Shown here: positions 34,841 through 44,003 of the stretch, piece after piece
Layout: every line of letters begins with the position of its first letter
How positions within the stretch are numbered: position 1 is the stretch's first letter
DNA from: [Flexibacter] sp. ATCC 35103
GTDB lineage: Bacteria; Bacteroidota; Bacteroidia; Flavobacteriales; Flavobacteriaceae
DNA length: 64,000 bases
Assembly (NCBI RefSeq): GCF_001975985.1
Contig: NZ_MTQF01000004.1
Location: forward strand, 658,135-722,134
Direction of reading: 5' to 3'
Program-made: the position numbers and the translations under genes
Notes under the pieces: generated by a model
Told to the model about the DNA's origin: nothing
The model's input: the letters and a program-made list of their open reading frames with translations, nothing else
The model's database searches: none

Positions 34841-35610
34841 TATTTCGTATTTAACTTTCTTAGTTTGATTGCTGTCAGAACTTTTTTGGTATATAATGGA
34901 AAGTCTGCGTTTTGAATCCAGCTGAAATATCCCGGTTCAGTTTCCAGAATTTTATCCACTTTTGCGCCTTTATGTTTTCCGAAGGTAAAAATTTCTTCGT
35001 TGTCTTTATCGAAAGCAATCATTCCGGCGAAATCAGCGATTTTTTTACGGGTTGTAAATTCAGACAATGACTTCATATCATTTTCTAAATCCGGATAACG
35101 ATCTAATTGTGCTTTTAATATTTCGTAAGTTGCCATTGTATCCGCTTCTGCAGAATGCGCATTTTCAAGACTTTTTCCGCAGTAAAATTTCAATGCAGCA
35201 CTTAAAGTACGTTCTTCCATTTTATGAAAAATAGTCTGCACATCTACTGAAACTTTATTTTTCATATCAAAGTCAACTCCGGCGCGAAGTAATTCTTCCG
35301 CAAGCAACGGAATATCGAAACGATCAGAATTAAAACCACCCAAATCACTATCCTTAATCATATTATGAACCTGAGGTGCAAGTTCTGCAAAAGTAGGCTC
35401 GTTTGCTACTTTTTCATCAGTTATACCGTGAACAGCTGTAGTTTGTGGCGGAATTGGAATCGTAGGATTCACTAACCATGTTTTACTTTCTTTATTTCCG
35501 TTTGGAAAAACTTTGAATATCGAAATTTCTACAATTCGATCTTTACCGATATCAATTCCGGTTGTTTCAAGATCAAAAAAGCAAATTGGTTTGTTGAGTT
35601 TGAGTTCCAT
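34840..35610 (-). CDS. DEDDh 3'-5' exonuclease (DNA polymerase III epsilon-like)
   Basis: This 256-residue exonuclease has Exo I CFFDLETTGID (Asp13, Glu15), Exo II GGFNSDRFDIPLL and Exo III with His and Asp in AHSAEADTMATYE. The C-terminal part (about 190-250) holds FGKHKGAKVDKI and PGYFSWIQNADFP, a small domain common in Bacteroidota homologues. It may serve as proofreading subunit or as a repair nuclease; sequence cannot decide. It is the first gene of the local minus-strand run. Confidence 0.9.
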   Translation of the reverse strand: MELKLNKPICFFDLETTGIDIGKDRIVEISIFKVFPNGNKESKTWLVNPTIPIPPQTTAVHGITDEKVANEPTFAELAPQVHNMIKDSDLGGFNSDRFDIPLLAEELLRAGVDFDMKNKVSVDVQTIFHKMEERTLSAALKFYCGKSLENAHSAEADTMATYEILKAQLDRYPDLENDMKSLSEFTTRKKIADFAGMIAFDKDNEEIFTFGKHKGAKVDKILETEPGYFSWIQNADFPLYTKKVLTAIKLRKLNTK

Positions 35611-35770
35611 TTTTAATTTTTATAAGATTACAAATGTAATTTTTAAAGCCGAATTTCCTCCTGTATTCTTATTTTTTTTAATCAAAAATGGATTCAATTT
35701 TCAGACTTTAACTTTAAAATATATTCTTAAAGAAAGACAACGTTCATTTCTTTAACCTTTTCTTACAAAC

Positions 35771-35806
35771 AAAAAACCCGCAAAATCATTAAAATTTTCC
35801 GGGTTT
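35771..35806 (-). terminator. Terminator of the E2 gene
   Basis: AAACCCG (35774-35780) pairs with CGGGTTT (35800-35806), extended by an AAAAT/ATTTT stretch. A T run follows on the minus strand. It lies 20 bases after the E2 stop; the remainder of the gap to the exonuclease start is AT-rich without other features. Confidence 0.8.
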
Positions 35807-35826
35807 GAATTTATTTTTATTTGATT

Positions 35827-37152
35827 TTAGAAGTCTCTGTCAATATCAAAAGCTTCTAAATATTCTGCAACTCTTTTTACAAAACTTCCACCTAAAGCTC
35901 CATCAACCACTCTGTGATCGTAAGAATGCGACAAGAACATTTTTTGACGAATCCCTATAAAATCACCTTCAGGTGTTTCGATAACAGCAGGAACTTTACG
36001 AATTGCACCAAGAGCAAGAATACCAACTTGTGGCTGATTGATAATTGGCGTTCCAAAAACACTGCCAAAAGTTCCCACGTTTGTTACGGTATAAGTTCCG
36101 CCTTGCGTATCGTCTGGTTTTAGTTTTCCGGCTTTTGCACGGTTTCCTAAATCGTTAACCGCTTTTGCCATTCCAACAAGATTCAATTGATCTGCGTTTT
36201 TAATTACAGGAACAATTAAATTTCCGTTTGGTAAAGCCGCTGCCATTCCTAAATTTATATTTTTCTTTTTGATGATATAATCCCCATCAACAGAAATGTT
36301 CATTCCCGGGAAATCTTTTAAGGCTTTTGCCACAGCTTCCATCATAATTGGCGTAAAAGTCAACTTTTCACCTTCTCTTTTCTCGAAAGCAGTTTTTACT
36401 TTTTCTCTCCATTTTACAATATTCGTCACATCAACCTCAATAAATGATTGCACGTGAGCCGAAGTCTGAACTGAAGCAGTCATGTATCCTGAAATCAGTT
36501 TACGCATTCTGTCCATTTCGATAATTTCGTCACCTCCATTTACAGAAACAGGAACTGCTTGCTGGCTTTTTTGAACCGGAACTGCCTGAACTACTGGTTC
36601 TGCAGCTTTTGGAGTCTGAACTACCGCTTTTGGAGTTTCGACAACACCAGATTTACGATCTTCAATATATTTTAAAATATCTTCTTTTGTTACACGTCCG
36701 TCTTTCCCTGAACCGGCAAGACTTTCTAATTCTGCCACAGAAATCCCTTCTTCTTTCGCAATATTTTTTACTAAAGGAGAAAAGAATTTATCTGATCCGG
36801 AAAAATCTTGCGGAGCAGCTACAACATCTTTCGCAGCTTCTATAGTTTGTTCTATTGCAGCAACTTCAGCAGGAGCAGCAACTTCTTGAGATTTTGCTGC
36901 TGGCGCATCACCTTCTGTTTCAATAATTGCAATGGTTTGTCCTACCTGAACTAAATCATCTTTGCCAAATAACTGTTCAACTAAAATTCCCGAAACTTCG
37001 CTTGGTACTTCACTGTCAACCTTATCAGTTGCAATTTCCAGTACAGCTTCATCAGCTTCAATTTTATCTCCCACTTCTTTCAACCAGTTGGTAATAGTTG
37101 CTTCAGCGACACTTTCTCCCATTTTAGGAAGCTTTAATTCAAATCTTGCCAT
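35827..37152 (-). CDS. 2-oxoacid dehydrogenase E2 (dihydrolipoamide acyltransferase)
   Basis: This 441-residue core subunit of a 2-oxoacid dehydrogenase complex has one lipoyl domain (about 2-78, lipoyl Lys44 in IATDKVDSEV), Ala/Pro/Val-rich linkers, an E3/E1-binding domain (about 125-168, SPLVKNIAKEEGI) and the catalytic domain (about 210-440). The latter carries SHSYDHRVVDGALGG with active His413. A single lipoyl domain and the sequence style are closest to branched-chain (BkdB) E2 proteins, but pyruvate or 2-oxoglutarate cannot be excluded. E1 and E3 genes are not adjacent. Confidence 0.92.
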   Translation of the reverse strand: MARFELKLPKMGESVAEATITNWLKEVGDKIEADEAVLEIATDKVDSEVPSEVSGILVEQLFGKDDLVQVGQTIAIIETEGDAPAAKSQEVAAPAEVAAIEQTIEAAKDVVAAPQDFSGSDKFFSPLVKNIAKEEGISVAELESLAGSGKDGRVTKEDILKYIEDRKSGVVETPKAVVQTPKAAEPVVQAVPVQKSQQAVPVSVNGGDEIIEMDRMRKLISGYMTASVQTSAHVQSFIEVDVTNIVKWREKVKTAFEKREGEKLTFTPIMMEAVAKALKDFPGMNISVDGDYIIKKKNINLGMAAALPNGNLIVPVIKNADQLNLVGMAKAVNDLGNRAKAGKLKPDDTQGGTYTVTNVGTFGSVFGTPIINQPQVGILALGAIRKVPAVIETPEGDFIGIRQKMFLSHSYDHRVVDGALGGSFVKRVAEYLEAFDIDRDF

Positions 37153-37236
37153 ATTGTTAATCTAAAGGATGATTTTGATTTTCTGATTGCGAAATTACTG
37201 AATATTTTAAATATAAATTACACTTAATATAATTTT

Positions 37237-38400
37237 CTACTCAATTTTTATAATTTGCCCTCTGTCATTTCGGGAATTACTCCCGATAATAAAATTTGTA
37301 TTTTTGGGGAAAATCTTAAAAGTAATGTTCTTATCTCTAAGAGTTTCTATGATTTTGATACATTTTTTGAACGAAACATACTGATTATCTAAAATAATCT
37401 CCACCTTTTTACCCCTAAAAATCAGGGACGAATTTACCATTTTTTCTTTTTTCAAATCGAAAAAGACAACTTTATTTTTTAAAATAAAAGGTAATTTTTC
37501 AGACAAATTTTTATTTAAAGAATAAAAAACAACACTTTCCGGTTCAGGTTTTGACTTCGTTTTTCCTTCAAACATTTTTACAATAGAGAAAAACCAAATT
37601 CCGATTTGAATGAAAAATTCAAAAAACCATGATCTTTTAAAATGCTTTTGATAAAAAAAGCTCATTGCTTCCTGAAAGCGTTTCATATATTTTTCGTCTT
37701 TCACGGTGCTTTCTCCTTTATAATGCAAAACGGTCGTTTCATGAAAGTAATAGTTTGATTTCTGTTTCTGCAATACCCGATATGACAAATCGATATCATC
37801 TGCATACATGAAACATTTTTCATCGAAACCTTCCAGTTCCAAATACAAATTACGATGCATTACCATAAATGCCCCAACTAAAATCTCAACTTTTCCGGTC
37901 TCATTTTTATTTAAGTGTTGTGCATAATATTGATTAAAAATCCTCCATTTTGGAAAAACTTTATACAAACCAAAAATCTTGGTAAAGGCAACCCAAGGCG
38001 TTGGAATCCCTCGTTTACTTTCGGGCAGAAAACTTCCTGTTCCGTCAATTAATTTACAGCCTATAATCCCTAAATCAATTTGGTTTTCGGCGAAAGCCAG
38101 AACTTTTATAAATGTATCTTCGGCAACAATAGTATCGGGATTTAAAATACAAATATATTTTCCGGAAGCATGTTCAACACCAATATTATTGCCTTTAGGA
38201 AAACCACAATTAGAATTGTTTTGAATTAATTTTACGTTTGGAAATCTAATTTTCATCATTAAACAGCTTTCGTCTGATGAATTATTATCGACTACAATAA
38301 TTTCGGCATCAAGTGTCAAAAGCGCTTCCTGAACACTTAAAACACATTGTTCCAGAAAGTAACGCACATTATAATTGAGAATAATTACCGATAATTGCAT
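37237..38400 (-). CDS. GT2-family glycosyltransferase
   Basis: This 387-residue glycosyltransferase of family 2 (GT-A fold) has SVIILNYNVRYFLEQC at the N-terminus, VVDNNSSDES for the nucleotide-binding loop and ILNPDTIV as the metal-binding DxD-like site. GFDEKCFMYADDIDL holds the acceptor-site acidic residues. A hydrophobic segment near residue 255-275 may touch the membrane, and a C-terminal part of about 90 residues is not assigned. It resembles rhamnosyl- or other envelope-polysaccharide transferases. It precedes an outer-membrane protein gene, but the exopolysaccharide genes lie some 4 kb away. Confidence 0.88.
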   Translation of the reverse strand: MQLSVIILNYNVRYFLEQCVLSVQEALLTLDAEIIVVDNNSSDESCLMMKIRFPNVKLIQNNSNCGFPKGNNIGVEHASGKYICILNPDTIVAEDTFIKVLAFAENQIDLGIIGCKLIDGTGSFLPESKRGIPTPWVAFTKIFGLYKVFPKWRIFNQYYAQHLNKNETGKVEILVGAFMVMHRNLYLELEGFDEKCFMYADDIDLSYRVLQKQKSNYYFHETTVLHYKGESTVKDEKYMKRFQEAMSFFYQKHFKRSWFFEFFIQIGIWFFSIVKMFEGKTKSKPEPESVVFYSLNKNLSEKLPFILKNKVVFFDLKKEKMVNSSLIFRGKKVEIILDNQYVSFKKCIKIIETLRDKNITFKIFPKNTNFIIGSNSRNDRGQIIKIE

Positions 38401-38430
38401 GAAAATTTGATCTGTTGATTTTTGGGAAAG

Positions 38431-39612
38431 TTAGAAATTTTCAGCCAAACCTAACCGCAATGACCAATCGTTTTTACTAACACCAAAATCCAAGACTAAA
38501 TTACTATTGTTTTGCTTGTTCCATTTAATACGCAAACCGGTTCCAACGGCAGGATTCCATTTTTTGAAATCATAAGTATCCAACTTTGAAACCGAAGAAA
38601 GATTGGTAAAAAACACAACTCCCCAAAATCCGTTTTTAGAAATATCTGTTCGATATTCGCTTTCAAAATAAATTAATGCATTGCTCCGAAATCTATTTCG
38701 TGTAAAACCCCGGCCCGTTTTTCCGTCACGGTCCCAACCAATGCTTGGCAAATCAAGATAATGTGGTTTTCCGCCAAACGTAGACCAATAAAAAGCTCTG
38801 TACGCCAGAACTCTGTGTTTGTATTTATGGAAAGAATGATATTTTCGTGCATCCAAATAAATAGATTTCCATTTTGCACCTTCTACTCCACTGGTATTAA
38901 TTCTGTAATCTGCTTCGACATACAAACCCTGTTCTGGATTTACGTTGTTTTTTCTGGAATCATACAATCCCTGAATAGCAACACCAAAAGAATTTTCATT
39001 TGAGAAATCGTCATTCATATATTTCGAATAATCAGTTTGGTCTTCTATATAAGACTCTTCAGAAATATTCTGATAATTATCTAATAATAAACCTAATCCT
39101 AAACGGAAATCACCAATGATTTTTCGGGTTGCAAATTGATAAAACCGCCATTGCTGATAATCCAAAGTCGACATTTTTTTATCTGTATTATGTCCGCCTA
39201 AACCATATGTGGGCTGCGGATAGATCATATAGCGATAATCACCAATAAAATTCCAGTTATTGTCTTTTGTATAAATATAAGATTGTACAGGAAAAACGTA
39301 TTGCTTGGTAAAACTAAAATAGGGCGAAAATGAAACTTGCGACATTTTTGTTGTATTGCTGTCGCCAAGGTAAAATGTAGTCAAAAAAGAAACTACTAAT
39401 CCTGCACTTTTATTTGCATCTATAGGGACCGGAAGCAATGAAAAAGCAACTTTTTTATCCGGATTAATTCGTACTGAGTCATTTTTATGAAAGAGCTTAT
39501 ATAAAACATCTAAAATATCTTTTTCGTTATTCGAAATCGAATCATTTTGCGAATAACAAAATGAACTCAGAAAAAAGAAAAACAAAACAATTAGAGATTT
39601 TACATTTTTCAT
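38431..39612 (-). CDS. Omp85/BamA-like outer-membrane protein
   Basis: This 393-residue exported protein has a signal peptide (about 1-21, FCYSQ) followed by a predicted beta barrel resembling the C-terminal half of BamA/TamA (bacterial surface antigen). Marks are the GLYVEADYRINTSG strand, GRGFTRNRFRSNALIYFESEYR (compare the RGF-type loop) and the final LRLGLAENF ending in Phe. POTRA domains are absent, so it is not a full insertase. Its function is unknown. Confidence 0.8.
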   Translation of the reverse strand: MKNVKSLIVLFFFFLSSFCYSQNDSISNNEKDILDVLYKLFHKNDSVRINPDKKVAFSLLPVPIDANKSAGLVVSFLTTFYLGDSNTTKMSQVSFSPYFSFTKQYVFPVQSYIYTKDNNWNFIGDYRYMIYPQPTYGLGGHNTDKKMSTLDYQQWRFYQFATRKIIGDFRLGLGLLLDNYQNISEESYIEDQTDYSKYMNDDFSNENSFGVAIQGLYDSRKNNVNPEQGLYVEADYRINTSGVEGAKWKSIYLDARKYHSFHKYKHRVLAYRAFYWSTFGGKPHYLDLPSIGWDRDGKTGRGFTRNRFRSNALIYFESEYRTDISKNGFWGVVFFTNLSSVSKLDTYDFKKWNPAVGTGLRIKWNKQNNSNLVLDFGVSKNDWSLRLGLAENF

Positions 39613-39752
39613 TTCATAATTATTTAAGAAACAACTTCTTACAAATTTAAAATTAAATTTAGAACCAAAGCTGATTTTAGAAATAATAAAAAAAGAAAAC
39701 CTGTAACAAACTATAAAATCATATTTTTGATTGTAAATAAGATTTCATTTCT

Positions 39753-40343
39753 ATGACAAAGAAAATATTAATTAAAACGAAATTCTTGCTTTTAATTCTA
39801 ACTATAGCATTTTTCGTTTTTGGATTTAGCGCTATTAAAAACAATTCGGCTAAAGATTTAGTTAAAACCTCGACTTGGTATATTGCAGGTCCAACAGTAG
39901 AAAATCAGAAAATTATTAATCGGGTTCGTCTGGAACAAGGGATTGTTAGAATAACCGCAAAAGATAATCCAGTTGGTGAAATTGAATTGAATGTTTTAAT
40001 AACAGAGTCCGATTCAAATGATGGCGCTGCAACAAATTTATCTGACGATTCTAAATTTGTAACGATTACTTATAAATCTTCTCATCTTATAAAACTACAA
40101 GCACGAGAAGGAAATCCGGAAGGAACAGGATGTGTGCATGGAGGTTCACACCCAAGAGTTGATTTAGCAGCTTCACCAATAAAATTTACAACAATTAAAA
40201 TTCCGTGGTCAGATTTTAAACAAGATGGACTCTCTGACGGAAAAGTTTTAAACATTCATAATCTTTGCAAATTCAATTTTGTGAATTATACTCCGGTTTC
40301 GGGGGCATTTTTAGAAATAAAATCAGTTATAGTTGAGAGGTGA
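39753..40343 (+). CDS. Exported protein of unknown function
   Basis: This 196-residue protein has an N-terminal hydrophobic signal or anchor (about 9-26, FLLLILTIAFFVFGF) and then a beta-rich part. The segments SKFVTITYKSSHLIKLQAR and TTIKIPWSDFKQDGLSDGK look like the strands of a jelly-roll carbohydrate-binding fold, but I cannot name a family. A single Cys-containing stretch GTGCVHGGSHPRVD is notable for its Gly and His. It stands alone, convergent with the second DUF5009 gene. Confidence 0.65.
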   Translation: MTKKILIKTKFLLLILTIAFFVFGFSAIKNNSAKDLVKTSTWYIAGPTVENQKIINRVRLEQGIVRITAKDNPVGEIELNVLITESDSNDGAATNLSDDSKFVTITYKSSHLIKLQAREGNPEGTGCVHGGSHPRVDLAASPIKFTTIKIPWSDFKQDGLSDGKVLNIHNLCKFNFVNYTPVSGAFLEIKSVIVER

Positions 40344-40348
40344 AAGTT

Positions 40349-40393
40349 GTTTCAGGTTTCATGTCTCACATTGCGTTAATCTGAAACCTGAAG
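40349..40393. repeat. Family E inverted repeat, probable bidirectional hairpin
   Basis: TTCAGGTTTCA (40352-40362) pairs with TGAAACCTGAA (40382-40392) between two convergent genes. The unit is the same as that read in frame inside the radical SAM gene at 22944-22984. It may help end transcription, though T runs are weak. Confidence 0.65.
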
Positions 40394-40404
40394 ATTTTAA
40401 ATCT

Positions 40405-41595
40405 TTACAAATGCAATTGAATTTTATATTTATTGCATAATTTCATTACAAATAGCATAATGGTAGAAAACACAAGTGACCAGATAATTCCGGGAACACC
40501 TACTCTAAAATATCCCGGAATGATATGAATATTAATAGCTTTACAGAAATAATACAACACGCCGGGTAAAATATAAATTAACAAAGGGTTTGCTGCTGCA
40601 GGCATAAAGAAATCACTCCATCTAGTTTTCTTTTTTATTTCCATCAACCAATAAAGAAAGTAGAACAAAACGGTACAAATAGCAGCCGAGAACATGGTCC
40701 AGGATGGAGTTCCTTTAATTTTTGAAATTCCATAATATGGTCGTAGCAAATATCCTGTTACAAAAAACAAGACTGCAAAACCTATAACAGCCCAATTGAT
40801 TTTTGCAGGCACTTTTCGGTCAAAAAATAGTAACGAAATAACGATTCCGGCAGCAACTAAAGCGGCATGAGTTAAATGTCCTGCAATAAAATTAAACCAA
40901 GGCAAATGCTGCAAAGGTGCGCCTTCGGTTAAATTTATACTATTGGCTAAAACACAAACTACTAAAAAAGCAATCATCGCCCATAACTTTCCGCAAACAA
41001 GCCAATAATAAACTACGGTAAAAAGATATGCCCAGCCTATTAATCCCAGAATTCCCCACCATTTTGGCGTCATTCCAATTTCTCCGGTATCCTGAACGTA
41101 TAAAAAATAAAGTGCAACTAAAACCAATATTCCGCCGTATTGAAGTATATTTTTTAACCAGACCGGAAAATTTTTATCATATTTATTCCAAATCGGGATT
41201 GGCATTGTATACGCTAAAAGTGCCCAAAACACGGGAGTAATTATCATTTTTGCAGCATCATAACCATCCTCGGCATTTACCATAAAAACACCAATGATAA
41301 TTAATGCCAAAGCTCTTTTTAAAGTATGTGACCAAATCGTTTTTGTACTATCTCCTTTTAACAATCGGGCATTAAAAGCAAACGGAACAGACATACCTAC
41401 AATAAATAAAAAGGCAGGAAAAACAACATCAACAAAAGTCATAGCATCAGCATCTGCCGGCATATGTCTCATCCATTGAGGCACATTTTTGATACTCGCC
41501 AGTTCATTTACAAAAATCATAACAAAAATTGTAATTCCTCGTAAAGCATCAATAGAAATAATCCTCTGATTGTATAAATTTTCTTTAATTTTCAT
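40405..41595 (-). CDS. Second HGSNAT-like/DUF5009 membrane acyltransferase
   Basis: This 396-residue polytopic inner-membrane protein uses the ATG at 41593-41595, which places the family signature RIISIDALRGITIFVMIF at the N-terminus; a 12-residue longer form is possible. The loop HMPADADAMTFVDVVFPAFLF corresponds to the TPTDLVFPFF loop of the copy at 26600. It probably acylates a sugar or lipid carrier. It lies near the PHP phosphatase and WcaJ-like genes, so modification of a surface polysaccharide is plausible but unproven. Confidence 0.83.
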   Translation of the reverse strand: MKIKENLYNQRIISIDALRGITIFVMIFVNELASIKNVPQWMRHMPADADAMTFVDVVFPAFLFIVGMSVPFAFNARLLKGDSTKTIWSHTLKRALALIIIGVFMVNAEDGYDAAKMIITPVFWALLAYTMPIPIWNKYDKNFPVWLKNILQYGGILVLVALYFLYVQDTGEIGMTPKWWGILGLIGWAYLFTVVYYWLVCGKLWAMIAFLVVCVLANSINLTEGAPLQHLPWFNFIAGHLTHAALVAAGIVISLLFFDRKVPAKINWAVIGFAVLFFVTGYLLRPYYGISKIKGTPSWTMFSAAICTVLFYFLYWLMEIKKKTRWSDFFMPAAANPLLIYILPGVLYYFCKAINIHIIPGYFRVGVPGIIWSLVFSTIMLFVMKLCNKYKIQLHL

Positions 41596-41699
41596 AAAAT
41601 AGTAGGTTTTTAGCAATTCCAAATATAACATAATTACAAAAGCTGTTGTTACATTTTGTTACATTAAATTTAAGTAATAACAAATCCCTTCCGTTTTCA

Positions 41700-41707
41700 T
41701 ACTTTTG
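41700..41707 (+). promoter_or_regulatory. -7 box directly before the PHP phosphatase start
   Basis: TACTTTTG matches TAnnTTTG and ends four bases before the ATG at 41712. If it is the true promoter, the transcript would start at or very near the start codon and be leaderless. Confidence 0.5.
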
Positions 41708-41711
41708 CAAC

Positions 41712-42452
41712 ATGCTATCTTTCCTCAAATCAAAACCTGTTCTAAAAGATCTTTTATCTGATAATTATGTTGATATTCATTCCCATTTGTTGCCCGGAAT
41801 AGATGATGGTGCAAAAAATATAACACATACCACAAAACTTATTCGTGCTTTTGAGAAAATTGGGGTTTCTCAATTTATCACAACACCGCATATCAGCCAT
41901 TATGTATGGAATAATTCTGCAGAAGTTATTACAGCCAAACATCAGGAAACTAAACTAATTATAGAAGAAAAGAATACGACAATTCCTTTTCAGGCTGCTG
42001 CTGAATATTTTATAGATGATTGGTTTGAAAGTCATTTTAAAAAAGAAAAGCTTCTTACTTTAAAAGACAATTATGTATTGGTTGAAATATCGTACCAGAG
42101 TGCTCCTATTAATCTCTACAAAACACTTTTTGAATTACAAGTTGCAGGATATACTCCAGTTTTAGCGCATCCGGAACGTTATTTATATTACCGAAAAGAC
42201 TTTGATGAATATAAAAAACTAAAAAAAGTAGGCTGTTTATTTCAATTAAATTTATTGTCGACAGTAGGCTATTATGGAGACACAATAACTCAAATTGCAG
42301 AAGAACTTCTAAAAAAAGGATTATACGATTTTACAGGAACTGATGTGCATCATATGAAACATATTGCCTCTTTTGATGAAAAAATAAAAACAAACAGCGT
42401 TTCTAACCTAAAGGAAGTGATTAAAAACAATCAGTTCTTTAAATTTCATTAA
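41712..42452 (+). CDS. CpsB/YwqE-like tyrosine-protein phosphatase (PHP fold)
   Basis: This 246-residue metal-dependent phosphatase of the PHP family has VDIHSHLLPGIDDGAKN (metal ligands), TTPHISHYVW, AHPERYLYY and a terminal GTDVHHMKH motif. Such enzymes dephosphorylate the tyrosine kinases that control capsule or exopolysaccharide length. I choose ATG 41712 because the 22 upstream residues are not family-like and would extend across the -7 box. The stop overlaps that of the convergent WcaJ-like gene by three bases, linking it to polysaccharide synthesis. Confidence 0.88.
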   Translation: MLSFLKSKPVLKDLLSDNYVDIHSHLLPGIDDGAKNITHTTKLIRAFEKIGVSQFITTPHISHYVWNNSAEVITAKHQETKLIIEEKNTTIPFQAAAEYFIDDWFESHFKKEKLLTLKDNYVLVEISYQSAPINLYKTLFELQVAGYTPVLAHPERYLYYRKDFDEYKKLKKVGCLFQLNLLSTVGYYGDTITQIAEELLKKGLYDFTGTDVHHMKHIASFDEKIKTNSVSNLKEVIKNNQFFKFH

Positions 42453-43867
42453 TAGGCGTTCTCTTCACCCTTGAATATATTAATGACTGTTTCTATAATA
42501 ATTTTTACGTCAAGTAACAGGCTCCAGTTTTCGATATACCAAATATCATATTCTACCCTATTTTCCATATCGTTTAATGTTTTTGTTTCACCACGAAACC
42601 CATTAATCTGTGCCCAACCTGTAATTCCGGGTTTTGCATATTGGCGAACCACATAATTATTAATCAAATCACTATATTCTTTTACAACATTCATCATATG
42701 TGGTCGTGGTCCTACAACAGACATATCGCCCCAGAAAACATTAAAGAATTGTGGCAACTCGTCGATACTTGTTCTGCGTATAAAAGCGCCAAACTTAGTA
42801 ACACGGCTATCTCCTTTTTTTGTTATTTTATCATGGGCAAAATCATTTACATACATGCTTCTGAACTTAAAACACATAAAAGATCTATTGTCCCTGCCTG
42901 ATCTTTTTTGTTTAAAGAAAATAGGACCTGGCGATTCTAGCTTAATAATCAACATTATGATTGGAAACAGCCACGGAAACACAAAGAAAATAACCGAAGC
43001 AGAAAAACAAATGTCAAATATTTTTTTTATAAGTCTGTTTACAGGAAATTCCAAAGGCTCTGTACGAAACATTAATACCGGAGTATTTTCATAAAAAGCA
43101 ACTTCGACTTTGCTAGATTTTGTGTACAATTGAAAATCAGGAATAAATTTTATTCGCACCATATTTTGTTCGCAAATTCTGGTCAGTTCATTTATTATCT
43201 CAATATTATCAATATGTAATGCCACATACATTTCATCGACTTTTTTTTCAAGGACAAAATTTCTAATAGCGTCAAATCCTCCCAGAACCAAATTTCGATT
43301 AACAATTTTATCTTCTATCTGTTCATCAAAAAAACCTAAAAATCGATATCCGTAAGTTAAATCTTTAGCTAATATTTTACGTATTTTATCTCCGGACTCA
43401 TTGGCACCAACAACCACAAAGGTTTTAAAATTATATCCTTTTGCCCGAATGTATTTCAAAAGCTTCATCGAAAAATAACGGGAAATCATTAACAAACCAA
43501 AGAAGATCAGGTAAAAAGACAGCAATCTCCATCGCGAAATATCAGTGTAGTTTAAGTACACAACAAAAATTGAAATTAGAGATGCATGAATTACTAATTT
43601 TTTTATTGTTCTGACCAATATAGATTCTATAGGTTCAACACGAATGCTTCTGTTTGAATCGTTTTGAAGCAATAAAGCCACCCAAATTAAAATTGCCAGT
43701 AATGAAACCGTTCTTTCCTCTTTAGACAAAAGCCTGTCTAAACTGCCAAATCTGGCTAATGCCGAAAGGATTGTAGCTAAGTTTAACAATACCAAATCTA
43801 CACCTACAAATAAAATTTTAAAATAGCGTGAAATACGATAATGTGAAAGTCGTTGTAAAATTTTCAT
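42449..43867 (-). CDS. WcaJ-like polyprenyl-phosphate sugar-1-phosphate transferase
   Basis: This 472-residue membrane enzyme starts exopolysaccharide units by moving a hexose-1-phosphate to undecaprenyl phosphate. It has about four N-terminal helices, a central nucleotide-binding-like part (about 140-250, FVVVGANESGDKIRK), a fifth membrane segment (FDICFSASVIFFVFPWLFPI) and the catalytic bac_transf domain. The latter shows PIFFKQKRSGRDN, CFKFRSMYVND, RTSIDELPQFFNV and VVGPRPHM. Glucose is the most usual sugar of this type but is inferred. It overlaps the convergent phosphatase gene by four bases. Confidence 0.92.
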   Translation of the reverse strand: MKILQRLSHYRISRYFKILFVGVDLVLLNLATILSALARFGSLDRLLSKEERTVSLLAILIWVALLLQNDSNRSIRVEPIESILVRTIKKLVIHASLISIFVVYLNYTDISRWRLLSFYLIFFGLLMISRYFSMKLLKYIRAKGYNFKTFVVVGANESGDKIRKILAKDLTYGYRFLGFFDEQIEDKIVNRNLVLGGFDAIRNFVLEKKVDEMYVALHIDNIEIINELTRICEQNMVRIKFIPDFQLYTKSSKVEVAFYENTPVLMFRTEPLEFPVNRLIKKIFDICFSASVIFFVFPWLFPIIMLIIKLESPGPIFFKQKRSGRDNRSFMCFKFRSMYVNDFAHDKITKKGDSRVTKFGAFIRRTSIDELPQFFNVFWGDMSVVGPRPHMMNVVKEYSDLINNYVVRQYAKPGITGWAQINGFRGETKTLNDMENRVEYDIWYIENWSLLLDVKIIIETVINIFKGEENAY

Positions 43868-44003
43868 ATTTGGGAATTATGCTACAGCCAGAGAAAAAGC
43901 CTAAATTAAATTAGCACTGCAAAATAACATTTTAATTATATTTTTTCAATAATATTTAAAGCTATTCTTTAAAACTTTACTTTTATCTTATGCAAATATA
44001 ACA

